Shown: in pieces, positions 1 to 11,525 of the stretch | Layout: each line of letters opens with the position of its first letter | Numbering within the stretch: the stretch's first letter is position 1 | DNA from: Tupaia tana | Lineage: Eukaryota; Chordata; Mammalia; Scandentia; Tupaiidae | Length of the DNA stretch: 64,000 nucleotides | NCBI GenBank assembly: GCA_026018925.1 | Contig: JAKSZU010000012.1 | Location: 47,877,207-47,941,206, forward strand | Direction: 5' to 3' | Made by a program: the position numbers and the translations under genes | Notes under the pieces: model-generated | Told to the model about the DNA's origin: nothing | The model's database searches: none | What the model saw: the letters and a program-made list of their open reading frames with translations, nothing else

Positions 1-239
1 CTTTAAATTTTATTTATTGATAAAATTTTCTATATCCAGCCTGGAACTTCCCCACTGAATTTCAGACATATGTAATTAGCTACCCATTTGCTATCTCCTC
101 TTGGAAAGCTCATGAGCATCTTAAATGTGACACTTTCAAAATAGAGTACCTGAATCATATCATTTTTATTTTTGCAGGATTTTTCTCTTCTAGTTAGGTC
201 TCCCTGATGGCATATTTGGAATTATAACCATCACCCAAG

Positions 240-390
240 TATTCCCAATCCCTCTCTCTACCTTATTTCCCCTCAGAAACATTTGTGTTTTCCTAAAATA
301 CTACAGAGTATATTTTTGTTTTGTATATATTGTCTCCTCCTATTAAAACATGAACTTCATGAAGACATATTTGTGGAATAAATCAATGAA
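240..390 (+). repeat. L2 3' end
   Basis: CTCCTATTAAAACATGAACT followed by TCATGAAGAC and a terminal AATAAATCAATGAA: L2 3' end pattern. Confidence 0.4.
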
Positions 391-552
391 TATACACTTT
401 TATGAGATTCAACCATGACTAAGCCTTAGTTAAGGACATGAATTATCACGTGGCAAGAGTAATTTTACCTTCAAAAATGTGCTTATAAATGAACATCAAA
501 GCTTAAAGTGACACACAAGTCAGCCCTTCAACAATTAGAAACAATCACATGA

Positions 553-558
553 TAGAAC
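553..558 (-). promoter_or_regulatory. Possible poly(A) signal for paralog 1
   Basis: AATAAA on the minus strand, downstream of the candidate last exon. No other support. Confidence 0.3.
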
Positions 559-739
559 AAACTTTATTCACAAGATTCCATACAGGTAAAAGCACAGGCA
601 GTCTTTCTTTTTAAAAAGGGGACATAGGAAGATAAATACCAATTTAAAATTGCAATTAGTTGTCTTAAATAGATGAGAGTTAATATTTTATCCCATTCCA
701 TATCACTCATCTTTTGATCAGCATGGTAAGTCCTCAGTT

Positions 740-772
740 CTAAGCAGTCACTGCAGACATTCCAAATTGCCT
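740..772 (-). CDS. Candidate last exon of paralog 1 (uncertain)
   Basis: After a modest acceptor (ttatattgag) the phase-0 frame reads RQFGMSAVTA and a TAG stop. A minus-strand AATAAA lies at 553-558, about 180 bp on, which would give a short 3' UTR. Other acceptors with short open tails exist, for example the phase-0 frame from 2118 to a stop at 2098. A transcript is needed to choose. Confidence 0.25.
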   Translation of the reverse strand, partial: RQFGMSAVTA

Positions 773-1039
773 CTCAATATAAGGCAAATGGTTTCTTCTC
801 TTGCAATAATGGTACATCGTTTGATAAATAAGCAAATGTCACATTCATATTCTCACTGTAATGGAAGAAATGCAGTAAAAAAAATAGGTCTAAATACAAG
901 CATTACTTACTTTCTTTTAATTCTTGTTTTGTTTTGTTTTTTTACATTTAGTTACTGTACATCTTTACAGCATACAAAATGAACTTTCCCAGCATGAATA
1001 CAGACTATTAGTCTAGTCAAAGATACTCCCTACACATTA

Positions 1040-1380
1040 GCAAGAGAAAATTTTCCATTTTCCATTTTTTGAGTCCATTAAACATTTTGTTCTTTTTTTA
1101 ATCCCTTGATTCCCTTCCTCTCATCCCCCATTGTCCATCTTCCTCCCACATTGTCTCTAGTATCCACAGTTGTTCTCCCTGTTTTAATACCTTCCACTTA
1201 TTCAGTTTCTGCCAAAGAGTGCAGACATTCAGTATATATTAAGGGGGGGGGGGGGACATACAATGCCTTTCCTTCATAGTCTAGATTGCTTCATTTAGCA
1301 TTAAATCTTACATACTTATCCACTTTCTATCAAATGCCAGGGTCTCATTTTTTATCATTTACTTAATTAACTATTTTTAA
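1040..1380 (-). mobile_element. L1 3' UTR fragment
   Basis: Shares long stretches (GTATATATTAAG; CTTCATTTAGCATTAAATCT; CTTATCCA) with 51000-51210, which is contiguous with a clear minus-strand L1. Contains a 13-bp G run at 1243. Confidence 0.5.
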
Positions 1381-1615
1381 GAGATATTTTACTATAGGGT
1401 ATGTGTGTTTGCAAGAGAGACAGACAGACAGAGACAGAAAGTGAGAAATAACCCTCCAGAGTGGATGGCCACGCTAAATTTCCTCCATTCTCGTGAGATT
1501 TTCAATACGCACACAAATACCCAGCATGAGTTTCAAGCCACTGAGTCCAGTACTTGAACTACAGTCAGTCACATGGGAGTCTAGTGCCTTAACCACTAAG
1601 CCACCTGCTGGCCCC
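1381..1615 (-). repeat. SINE, long form, older
   Basis: Ends ccacctgctggcccc; the start carries the inverted CCCTATAG end (actatagggtatgtgtg). Confidence 0.75.
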
Positions 1616-2410
1616 AATTTAGGTACTTCTAAGAGTCAATATAGCCACAAGTAAAGCAGTACATATGTATGGGAGTGGGGGACAGGGTGTTCTATCTATG
1701 AGACCATGTCCTTAAGTGTATAAGGATTCAAGAACGATTCATGTATAAGTGAATACGGATACTTTTGTCTCTTTAAGCTAGGATGTACATGCTGTTCTAG
1801 GACTATCCTAGTTGCTCTCTCTAAATCATTTCACCATCTCTTTATTAATAACCAAATATTAACAATGTGTCAGTTTTTCATAATATCCCTTCATGTGAGA
1901 CTCAAACAAAGAACATACTGATTTATATGCATTTGGTCCTTCCTGGAAGAAGTTGCAACCAAAATTGAGAACATGCTGTTTGCTCATTAATAGAATTACT
2001 AACATATTTAAGCCATTTTGTAGACTCATTATTAATACTTTTTATGATTCAGAACTTTGTTTATATTGGAATTAATATGCATTTAACCTTACATTGATCA
2101 TAGAATTTCATATTCTTCCTAAGAGGGATAGCTCTTACTTATAGGGGATCCCTACAAGTTAATGACAAGTTAACTAAACCACCATGATCAATACTATCTT
2201 CAACAGATACAGAAATGCATAACGTTTCCATCTCTGAACTAAAACCTTTTGAGCACAATGCAATTTAATACAAATACATGACATTTCCTTGATAATTGTA
2301 CTGACTTTTCTATCCTGGACAAGATCATAAGAAGCCAGTTTTGAGTGTCCTTACCATGGCCACATTGCAGAAGAAACTCCCATGGCTTCATCTGTGATGT
2401 GTATGTTCAC

Positions 2411-2483
2411 CTTTATTTCCCATTCAGTAGTATCACTGCTTTCATCATCTCTCCTTTCAACTTGATTTAAAAGAGGATGCCGA
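2411..2483 (-). CDS. Paralog 1 exon 4, variable tail
   Basis: Acceptor ctccttttag, donor AAG|gtgaac, 73 nt, phase 2 in and 0 out. It encodes a charged stretch (RRDDESSDTT) ending EWEIK. Paralog 3 exon 4 ends NWELK at the same place before gtgaga, which supports homology despite an otherwise different sequence. Confidence 0.75.
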
Positions 2484-5400
2484 CTAAAAGGAGAAAAGAT
2501 AGAGTAATATCACAGATGGCTTAAGATCTATTCAGAGCCTAATGTTTACAAGGCTGAACTTGGAACTAAATTCCTGTTACTAATAGATTATTATTTTTTA
2601 AGCTTTTTAAAGAATTATTTATTTAATCCATTATCATTATCTGTATTTGTTATAGGGCACATGCACTCACCAGAGAGAGATGGGGGAGGTGGTGAGGTGG
2701 TGGGGACAGAGGGTAGGGGTGAGAAAGCAAGTTGACAGGTCTAGGATTCTAACTACGGTCAGCCATGTGGCAGTCCAGTGCCTTAACCACCATGCCAATT
2801 GATTTTTACCTATTGTTCCAGAACATCACAATCACTGCTATGGTACTAAGACTTGTGGGGTTAGGGACCAGCAGTTAGCGTAATGGCCATGTCGCTGGAC
2901 TGCCATGTAGTCGACTGCAGTTCAAGTCCCAAACCCGGTGGCTTAAACTCACACCGGGTACATGTGTGTGAGTGCCCAAGATCCCGAGAGGAGAATGGAG
3001 GAAAAGGGATTGCGGCGTGGCCATCTCCCCTGGAGGGTGATTTCTCACTTTCTGTCTCTCTGTCTCTCTCTGTCTTTCTGGCAAACGCATGCACCCTATA
3101 GCAAAAAAAAAAAAAAAAAAAAAAAAAACTCAAAAAAAAAAAAAAAAAAAAGGAATTATGGGCTTAGAAACCAAACTTCTGGGCCTACTTCTTGGTTCCT
3201 CCATCTACTGAACAAATGATCTTGGGCAAATTTCTCAATTTCCCAATTTTCTCAACTGAAAATTGTAATAGTATCTACACATCATCGAATTGCCATGAGG
3301 GACAAATACATTCACACAAGTAAAGTGATTAGAACAGTGCAGGCACAGTCAACGATTAATAAATGTTAGCAGCTATTATAATGATTATTACCAGCAGGAA
3401 GAGCAATATGTAGTGTGGCTATTCTGTAATTGCTGAAGGGGAAAACACATTCAGTTCAAGATTTTAACCAGAAAAACCTAATGAAAAAATTTTGCAAAGA
3501 AAATTCCTGCTGGGACTATGGACATGATCCAAGTTGTGATGACTCTAAAGATTATCACAGACTTTCTCAAAAGGACTGATGAGTGGTACCAAAAGAGATG
3601 AAATCTTATCCCATGGATCCTGTTCTAGAATAATATGTTCCATCTCTCCCCACAGCTTTATCCCCCCATGGTAAAGGCTGATCTTGACTCCTGATGAGTA
3701 CTAAGTGTATCTTTTAGACCTTGATCTGTTTATTGCCATTGGTAATCTCAAATATGGGCTCAAATTTAAAACTGAAATAACCTGATTTGGTTGGTTAAGA
3801 TCTATGTGGTTTTCAGTGACCCTGACATGTGTATCAACAATGGATTATCATCATGCCATTTTTCAATATTCTTAATGTCCTTATTTTCTAAGAGACAATT
3901 GTAATGACTTCCAAAGAATGACTGCCAAAGAGCAAGAGATTTATGCTCCCAGTGTGGTTTGGTGTCTCTCACACCCCTAGTTGTGCCACATAACATTTCA
4001 GGTGGTTTCTTTCTGGAAGGACAAGCTGAAACCCAGGGCTAGGACAGGAATCTGGTGTTCTGTACTCACTCACGGACAATACATGACAGAGGCATTTCAG
4101 ACTGGATGGTAGAATTTCTTGAGATATACTTGATTTTAGTTTTAAGCAGCAGAATTTCCTGAAGAGTCTGAGGGGAGAAAGAAATGTCAAACAGATGTTT
4201 GTCTCAAATATCTCAGTAAACTTAAAGGCATTTAAATAACACATTATAGATACTTCAAGTGCTCTAACATTGGCTACACTTACTGACTTATAACCAGCAT
4301 CTGTTCATGGAAGACAGAGCCACTTTTTGAATGGGACGGATGGTTTAAAACCTGGACATGCTTATATATAAAAGGTAACCAACACTTTCAGTTGTAAGAA
4401 AAATAATCTGTGATTTATATTCAGAGTGTATGTTTACACCTCTTTTTTTCTTCTTCTTTTGAGAAATAGTTGTAGCTTAAGTATGGCTTATGTCCAGATA
4501 GTATGTGCTTTGAGTTTATATGAATGTTAAGAATCTTTAAATTCCCGGGAACCAGCAGTTAGCGTAATGGCTATGTCGCTGGACTCCCACGTAGTCGACC
4601 GCGGTTCATGTCCCGGACCCGGTGGCTTAAAACTCATGCCGGGCATGTGTGCGTGCGTGCCCAAGATCCCGATAGGAGAATGGAGAGAAGAGATTGTGGC
4701 GTGGCCATCCACGCTAGGGGGTGATTTCTCGCTTTCTGTCTCTATGTCTCTCTCACAAGCGCACGCGCCCTATAGCGAAAACCTCTCCCAAAAAAAAAAA
4801 AAAAAAGAATCTTTAAATTCCCTATACTAATCAAGAATCCCTGGGAATTTTGATTAAACAATTAAGACTGTTTTCTTATTTCTAAAATAGCATTGATCAT
4901 GGTGGTAAAGAACAACTTTGATGGGAACCAGCAGTTAACGTAATGGCTATGTCACTGGACTCCCACGTAGTCGACCGCGGTTCGCGTCCTGGACCCGGTG
5001 GCTTAGAACTCATGCCGGGCGCGTGTGCGTGCGTGCCCAAGATCCCGAGAGGAGAATAGAGGAGAAGGGATTGCGGCGTGACCATCCCCTCTGGGGGTGA
5101 TTTCTCACTTTCTGTCTCTCTGTCTCTCTCTGTCTGTCTGGCGAGCACACACGCCCTATAGCGAAAACCTCTCCAAGAAAAAAAAAAAAAAAAAAAAAAG
5201 AACAACTTTGATGAAAGTTTTAGCATATAGTAAATGCCCAACAGGAAGAATAACTATTTTCAGGGAGGAGTTAAGATAGTAAATAGTGGGAACCAGCAGT
5301 TAGCATAATGGCTATGTCGTTGGACTCCCACGTAGTCGGCCGCGGTTCGCATCCCGGACCCGGTGGCTTAAAACTTACGCCGGGCGCGTGTGCGTGCGCG

Positions 5401-8400
5401 TGCATGCCCAAGATCCCGAGAGGAGAATGGAAGAGAAGGGATTGCGGCGTGACCATCCCCCTGGGGGGTGATTTCTCGCTTTCTGTCTCTATGTCTCTGT
5501 CTGTCTGGCGAGCGCACGCGCCCTATAGCGAAAAAACCTCTCAAAAAAAAAAAAAAAAGATAGTAAATAGTGAAATGTTTTTCTAAGAACATTTAGCATG
5601 TGGTTCTCAACAGGAGGAGGAGAGGATGAATTAGAGGTACTTACATGTACTATAAAATTTTAAACATAAAATTTATAGTTCAGCTATAGCATGCTCTTTT
5701 TTAGATAATTGGATAATATAAGCATAAATAAAATGGCATTGGCACATGATTAGCACCCATGAGCTTACCCCCTGGATTTCACCTCAGTCTCGATGAAGGT
5801 CATGCTTGTTGTAATGACCCGTCACATGCTTCCCCGACCTCCTTTAGGATTGTTACTCCAGCTACCTGGAAAACTTTTACCAGATAGCCCTAAGCTCTCT
5901 GTGAGTCCAAGAATGTTCACAGAGAGCCAGAGAGCTCTCTCTAAAGGACAGACCTCTATGATGGGTGGCCCATGTCCAATCACTCATCAAACAGGAAAGT
6001 GAGGCTATCTGCAGGGTCAACCAAAATTGTCACTGGGCCTCCATTACAGTGTAGCTTCCTCCCTGCCTAATCTTTCTCACAAGGACCCTTCTTAATAAAC
6101 ATCCTGCCTGCTAAACTCCGTCTCAAATTTTGCTTTCTTTGTGAGTGAATTTGTGACATTTATCTAGAACTGACAAAATTCTATTACTTAAAATATCTCT
6201 TAATATTTTATTTCAGATACTGAATAAAATAAGTAATGTTATAGCAAGGTTTCACTAACTTTTAAAATGTTTTCAATCAGGTCAAAATTCCAGTTAGGCT
6301 TTTAGCATTAATAGGCAAAATGACCTCGCAGTGGGCCAGTAAGGCACACCCCAATCTCTGGTGAGGAGGAGTTATGGTGGTTCAGTGTTAAACATTGACT
6401 TCAGAAAGTCTTCTGCCACTCCACTGTTGTTGCTGTCTTCCTCTGGTTGCCTTTGGTCAAACTTCATGAAGTATAACTTGGTACAACTTCATAAAGTTGG
6501 AGACTGCATGATAAACTTCGCAATGCATAGAAAAGACTCTTCTCTCAAAACTGTCCACTCCCCAACCTACTTATTACTAATGAGTAGAGTCTGCAGTAAG
6601 AAAAGTATTTAGCATCTCATGTCGTAACATCTCCCACTCTCAAAGTGGCTATTAGAGAAATCAATCTAGTCATGTTACACATAGAAACAGTGACTGCTGG
6701 TCTGTGGGCCTGTTGATTAAACTGGAAGACACTCAATCAAGTTTTACATAAGGCAATCATTCCTTACTTTAGTTACGATGACACAGTCATGAGGATGATA
6801 GAAAAACTCATAAAAAACATCCGGCAAAACACGCGTTACAGGGCAGTTATCGCCTAAAAACACTTCATCGGCATTCGTATACAAATTGTGAAATATTGTA
6901 GGTTTAATCCTGGTATAGAACCAAAAATTGGTGCATTGTACTTGAATGGCTGAGAGATAGAAAAGAGAAACTTTCTGTTAGTATGCTATTATATAGACCA
7001 GCGCAGAAAATTTTACTATACCCATTTAATACAAAGAGATCATCCCTTAATAAAATAAAATGTATCTTAGAGATAAGCAAGTCTGCAATATATATCTCCA
7101 TATTATTGCTATATACCAAAAAAAAAAAAAAAACAAAAACAAAAAAAAAACAAAAAAAAAAAAAAACCACACACATCTTTTAGAGAAACTCTTTAGGGGA
7201 CGTGTGTCTGTGTGTGTCTGTGTGTATACAATACAAAATAAGATCTTATCACTCAATTCTCCAAAGTCATCTTTCTTTAGAATTGTAATTATAAGAATAT
7301 ATCTTTATTGCAGTAGCTTTGCTAAGTATGGATTTTGTTCCATCTCCCTTATTCAACTAGAACTCCTCTATGTTAGCCCTTATTTCTATTCTCATCTCTA
7401 CAGATCCAAAAATGTTTCATGATATACACAAGAAGATGTGAAGGCTTGATATAGCAATAAAGATGTGTCCAGGAAACTGAAGTCTAGCAACCAGACTTTT
7501 ATAGAAATTGAGTAGCAATCACACATCTACTGGCAATATATGGACAATATTTTTTTTTAATCTGAGAGAAGAAACAATTTTTTGGTTATCTGCTATTTGA
7601 ACTTGGTTCCAGGGGAAGGGAGTTAAATCAAGTTAGAAATTAGTATATTGGATAGACTTGAGGAAAAAAAAAAATAGAGTGAGGTCGATTATTTATCTAG
7701 ATCTCACTAAAGAAAAATGTACTCTCATGGTTGCTTTTAGGAGACTGGAAGGAGCACAAAGCCTCAGGAGACCTAAAAATTCACTAACCAAATGGAAATT
7801 ATATAAATCATCAATCTTTTTATTAAGGAGAATATATAGGTTGCAAATAAACACATGAAAAGATGTTCAAGTTCATTAGTCATCATGGAAATCCAAATTG
7901 AAGTCACAATGAGGTATTACTACCCACCTATCAGAATGGCTAAAATACAAAATAGTGACAAAACTTAATCCTAATGAGAAACCATTACTCACACATAGTC
8001 GATGGTAATGTAAAATAAATCACACACACTGGAAAATAAGTTTGCAATTAAAAAAACTAAACATACAACTATCGTTCATATAACATTTTCAAAGGGACAT
8101 AATCTTAGAAATGGAGAATAGATTTGTGGTCATTAAAGATTAAATGTTGGGGGTGAAAAGTGGAGGCTGGCATGACTGGTTCAGGAGGAAAGTGAAAGTG
8201 GCTCTAAAAGGACAACATGGGGTAACCACATTACAATAGAAATGTTCTGAATTTAGCTCTATCCATATCCCAAGGAAATACTGTATTATAGTTCTTCAAG
8301 GGTTATCATTGGGTAAAACTGAGTAAATGATATACTTTATCTCTCCTGTATTAATTCTCAACAAATCTATGTGAATCTACAATTATCTAAAAGTAAGAAT

Positions 8401-8781
8401 ATTTTCTTAAATTTGCTAGAGGGTTTGTGCACTCACTGAAGAGAGAAATATAGGGATGGGAAGGAAAGTGAGAAAGCATGTGCCACAGGGGATGGCCATG
8501 CCACAATCCCTGCTCTTCCATTCTCCTTTCAAGATTCTGGACACACACACATGCCAACATGTGTGTCATGAACCAGTCAGCCACCTGGGATCCAGCAACC
8601 TCAATCACCATGCCACTGGCTATCCCAGGAAGTTTTGTTTAAGAGAAATAAACCTGGAGTCATTTCTCACTAAGGCTTTCAAAAAGTAAGACATCTGTAG
8701 GAACCAGCAGGTGGTGTGGTGGTTAAGGCACTGGATACTCCCACATGGCCAACCATAGTTCGAGTCCTAGACCTGGTGGCA

Positions 8782-8819
<38 letters not shown>

Positions 8820-10136
8820 GTGTGTCTCTCTGGTTAAAAAAATTTTTAAATGAATGAGTAAATAAAAATAAATAATTCTTTAAACAAAATTTTTTTAAAT
8901 GTAAGATATCCATGAGCACCAAATTTGATAAAAATTTGAAGAAAAGATTTTGTGCTTCTAGGAAGACTTTAAACCGGAACAGCCTCTTTAGAGAACTGAG
9001 CGAGAATAAATGAGTTTTCAGATCCATGTGAGCAGTAGTCTTGTGATTCCATTTCTTGGTACCCAGAAAACTCTCAAGTATAAACATTACTTTTAACAGC
9101 ATAACACTAGAAAAAGTCAATCAATATAGGAATAGAAACAATTTGCAATATATTTATTCAATGAGATGCCAAATAGTTAAATAAATCAAGCACATAAATC
9201 AAAACTACAAATATAAATCTCTGAATAATGTTGAACAAAACAGCTGTAGAATTAAAGATAAGTTTAAATTCCTGCAAAACATATTTTTAAATCCATAGAT
9301 TTGATGTAAAATTATAAAATGTATAGACAAACAAATAATTACGAAACTTACATATGGGCAGAGAACGAAAACAGAATCATTCCGCCACCACCACCATGGG
9401 GTGTTTTCTCACTTTTCTTCTCTCTCTCTCTCTCTCTCTCTCTCGAAAGCACATGAGCCCTACAGCAAAAAAAAGATTTTGAAACTTCTTTTATAAGTTT
9501 AAAAAAAATCAGAAACTGAAAGATTGGAGGATATAGAAGCTTGGAGAATGGTTGCAAATACTGGAGACGGTGGAGGAGGAGGATGGGGTGAGGGGGATGA
9601 GAAGAAAGGAATCAAGAAGAAAATTAGCGAGGCAAGACATTTAGGGGACACAAACAGAGGACTATCTGTTGGTGATAACGTGTATGATAATATTTTAACT
9701 GAACTGGTATGCAATGTATTCATGCTGGGAAAATTCATTTTATAAGAAAGTGATATACAGTGATTGAATGTATAACATAAGTTTAAAAAAAATTTAAATA
9801 AAGTTTTTTAAAAAATAAAAAAAAGAAGAGGAGTTAGGAAAAAAGAAGCACTCAAGTTAGGGCACATCTCCTAGTCTCAGTGCTAGTATTCAAGAGTAGA
9901 AACACAACATCTCAAGGTCACACATCTGAAAGAGACACCCCACCTGCCATGTATCCTTAGCTTTTGCAAGATTCAACCAAACCGGAACCAAAAAAATCCA
10001 TTAAGCCACATCTTTCAGCATTCATTACGAAACTCCTATTCTCCAAATCATATGTTATACCTGACCAATCCCCAGCACAAGTCCACAACGGGGAAAGGAG
10101 GGGAAACAGCACTCTTAACGCCAGAAAAGTCTTCAT
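2411..10136 (-). CDS. OOSP/PLAC1-family secreted protein, paralog 1 (coding part, exons 1-4)
   Basis: Predicted small secreted protein of the oocyte-secreted-protein family; relatives (OOSP1/2, PLAC1) are made in oocytes or placenta and carry a ZP-N-like domain. Coding exons on the minus strand: 10061-10136 (signal peptide), 6768-6949, 4070-4167 and 2411-2483, with junction phases 1, 0 and 2, ending in phase 0. This gives 143 uninterrupted codons before the final exon. The domain has the family's four cysteines, in VQC, GDNC, HDC and PLSC, plus the DEVFLGDNCP signature. Exon 3 has one N-glycosylation sequon (NST). Oddity: the usual CGI after the third cysteine is CVI. All frames are open and splice sites good, so I take it as functional. 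The last exon is uncertain; a 10-codon tail at 740-772 is one option. It is transcribed away from the other three copies. I cannot say which numbered OOSP gene it is. Confidence 0.85.
2592..2802 (-). repeat. SINE, short form, diverged
   Basis: Inverted head (cagccatgtggcagtccagt) and A/T tail. In the last intron of paralog 1. Confidence 0.6.
2864..3151 (+). repeat. tRNA-derived SINE, long form (reference description)
   Basis: The dominant family. A tRNA-like head with pol III A box (around TTAGCGTAATGG) and B box (GGTTCGAGTCC in the best copies) is followed by an unrelated body (GTGTGCGTGCGTGCCCAAGA, GAGAATGGAGGAGAAGGGAT, CCATCCCCCCTGGGGGGTGA), a CT-rich stretch, GCGCACGCGCCCTATAGC and poly(A). 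Full length is about 260 bp. Confidence 0.9.
3170..3385 (+). repeat. MIR
   Basis: GATCTTGGGCAAATTTCTCA, then a TTTTCTCAACTG...ATAGTA core and AACAGTGCAGGCACAG tail. Confidence 0.65.
4070..4167 (-). CDS. Paralog 1 exon 3, end of ZP-N-like domain
   Basis: Acceptor ctttctcccctcag, 98 nt, phase 0 in and 2 out; paralog 2 exon 3 is also 98 nt. It encodes TLQEILLLKTKIKY, then SRNSTIQ, then PLSCIVR, holding the fourth domain cysteine and an N-glycosylation sequon. Two overlapping gtgagt donors lie 4 bp apart; only the downstream one keeps the family phase. Confidence 0.83.
4547..4806 (+). repeat. SINE, long form, young
   Basis: Target duplication gaatctttaaattccc on both sides (from 4531 and 4808), perfect over 16 bp. 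Confidence 0.9.
4923..5198 (+). repeat. SINE, long form, young
   Basis: Duplication agaacaactttgatg on both sides. Confidence 0.9.
5288..5558 (+). repeat. SINE, long form, young
   Basis: Duplication agatagtaaatagtg on both sides. Third of three same-strand copies within 1 kb in intron 2 of paralog 1. Confidence 0.9.
5760..6170 (+). mobile_element. Old retroviral-type LTR fragment
   Basis: Ends with a typical LTR R/U5-like stretch: AATAAACATCCTGCCTGCTA at 6093, then a T-rich run. No partner LTR or internal region. Boundaries approximate; it lies in intron 2 of paralog 1. Confidence 0.45.
6768..6949 (-). CDS. Paralog 1 exon 2, ZP-N-like core
   Basis: Acceptor cttttctatctctcag, donor AAA|gtaagg, 182 nt (phase 1 in, 0 out). 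It encodes IQVQCTNFWF, then NADEVFLGDNCPVTRV, then YEFFYHPHDCVIVTK. The same pattern, C-x(n)-DE/ND-xFLG-xx-C-P-x(n)-YEF-x(n)-C, occurs in paralogs 2 and 3. It is one codon longer than their 179-nt exon 2. Confidence 0.9.
8404..8629 (-). repeat. SINE, long form, diverged
   Basis: Inverted body aatccctgctcttccattct and head caccatgccactggc. Confidence 0.65.
8699..8894 (+). repeat. SINE, short form
   Basis: Head (gcaggtggtgtggtggttaa) joins directly to a (TC)n stretch and an A/T tail; the long-form body is absent. An older subfamily. Confidence 0.8.
9380..9478 (+). repeat. SINE, 3' fragment
   Basis: Only the CT-rich stretch and AGCCCTACAGCAAAAA end remain. Confidence 0.6.
10061..10136 (-). CDS. 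Paralog 1 exon 1, signal peptide
   Basis: Starts MKTFLALRV and ends LWTCAGDWS followed by one base (76 nt, phase 1), then the donor G|gtataac. It is a hydrophobic leader with the likely cleavage after CAG. Length and phase equal paralog 3 exon 1. The ATG is the first one 42 bp below the shared promoter motif. Confidence 0.85.
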
Positions 10137-10235
10137 TTGCCCAGATCTGAAGCAATATCCACTCAGAAAACAGGAAATTGGGAAGAGCAGGCAACCTTAT
10201 ATATAGCAAAATAGCTGAGGCCACACTCAGGCATG
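10134..10235 (-). promoter_or_regulatory. Paralog 1 promoter block
   Basis: Reading the minus strand: CCTGAGTGTGG at 10231-10221, TATATAAG at 10203-10196, ATTTCCTGTT at 10178-10169 and the ATG at 10136. The CTGAGTG and TTCCTGTT elements have counterparts at matching spacing before paralogs 2-4. The TATA box lies about 25 bp before TTCCTGTT, so transcription probably starts at that motif. The E-box is decayed here (TGCCTG instead of CATCTG). Confidence 0.65.
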
Positions 10236-10728
10236 AGTAATTAACCACCACCTTGGACAGCGCATATGCCACAAATATACTATTAATTATTCTCTAAAGC
10301 TTAGCCATTGTTATTAAAATATCAAAGAACGAGAGTGAAGGTAAAGCTAAATGTGCTAATATGTATGAGTATTCCATGGAACAATGGATTCTGTTATTGT
10401 TCTTGTCTACAAAATTCCTTTTGAAACTGACACAGAACTTTTAATGATGACTACTGATGTGTAGAGGTGATTCAAAAATCAGTAGAGAGCGCTACTTCAC
10501 TAGCATTAGAGTCTAAGTCTTCAAATATGGAGTTATTTTTACATACTAAGGTTCACTTCATTAAAACTCTCTATCATCTCATAATGTGTCCCCATATCTG
10601 AACACTAAAGAAATAACTGTTAGTACACATTTAATTTTCTTGTGCTGCTCAAGGCAAAACCCTGAGGACATGAGAATTGCAAGGCTGACTGCACCTACTT
10701 TCACACTATTCCACCAACCATCCTCTAA

Positions 10729-10908
10729 GCAGTGACTCTCAAACTTAGACATCAGGATCAGCTGGGAAGTTCAGACCAACAATTGGCTCAGCTGGACCCA
10801 GCTTTCTGTTTCAGTAAGACTGAGGCAGGATCTGGGAACTTACATTTCTGATGAGTCCCCAGGTGGTGCCAATTTGAACCATCTAGGGACCACACTGTGA
10901 ACCACTAA
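10729..10908 (+). mobile_element. MER5-like hAT non-autonomous element
   Basis: Begins CAGTGACTCTCAAACTTAGA and ends CACACTGTGAACCACTAA, the inverted CAGTGGTTCTCAA-type ends of MER5A; the interior has ACATTTCTGATGAGTCCCCA. Confidence 0.7.
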
Positions 10909-10974
10909 TCTAAGCAGTACATGCTCTTCAAAGCACAAGTTGTGTTGATGTCCATTGGCATCAACAAGGTTTGT

Positions 10975-11130
10975 TTCTCGAACCTTAATGAGCACCCCCT
11001 CACCTGAGGATATTGCCACACTGCAGATTCTGATTCAGAAGGTCTAGGGTGGGGTCGAATTTCTGCATGTCTAACAAAGCTCAGGTAATACCAGTGATGC
11101 AAGTCTATAGGCTGGGCTTTGAGTAGCAAG
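10975..11130 (+). mobile_element. MER5-like fragment
   Basis: CTGCAGATTCTGATTCAGAA and GGTCTAGGGTGGGGTCGAAT then TTCTGCATGTCTAACAAAGC are MER5A interior; the ends are lost. Confidence 0.55.
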
Positions 11131-11424
11131 GGCTGAATATACTTTATGTACATTTAGATCCCTTTCTTCAAAACGTAAGATGCCAACTTAACGTGAAAAA
11201 TTCTAAATCTTACTACAAAAAAGGAACCTCACAGAATATTTGGTTCAAATGCACTCTACTTTTTATTTTCTTATTTCTAGATCACCAGTAACTGGAATTC
11301 AGCCACTATGTGCTGTTTAGAGCAGAGAGGTAGAAGCTTGCAGAAATTAGATATGACTCGGTAAATGTTTTTAACTGTCCTTGCTAGTATCTGAATTTTA
11401 TCATTATATGTGCAATCTGTTCTA

Positions 11425-11525
11425 AAGGTCTAAAAGGCCACTAAACAACAAGCTCTTCAAAGGTAGGGACCATTTTCATGTATTTTTGCATCTCCTGACC
11501 TTGGCACATCTGGTATTGAATGAGA
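11425..11525 (+). repeat. L2 3' end
   Basis: AAGCTCTTCAAAGGTAGGGA, then CCTTGGCACATCTGGTATTG: the usual L2 tail, diverged. Confidence 0.5.

Larger units (their letters stand above)
7858..9345 (+). mobile_element. Old L1 3' region, interrupted by SINEs
   Basis: Typical ORF2 3' end to UTR text (ATGAAAAGATGTTCAAGTTC, GTATTACTACCCACCTATCA, then sequence around 9050-9130 of the GGAATAGAAACAA type). A minus SINE (8404-8629) and a plus SINE (8699-8894) sit inside. Confidence 0.65.

Noticed and set aside
2881..2945. Functional tRNA genes at SINE heads
   Set aside because: The heads keep A and B boxes but cannot form a proper cloverleaf with an anticodon stem and are joined to SINE bodies.
6904..7422. 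Lys-rich/Phe-rich open frames
   Set aside because: Caused by an A-rich simple sequence at 7120-7167; no splice context or domain.
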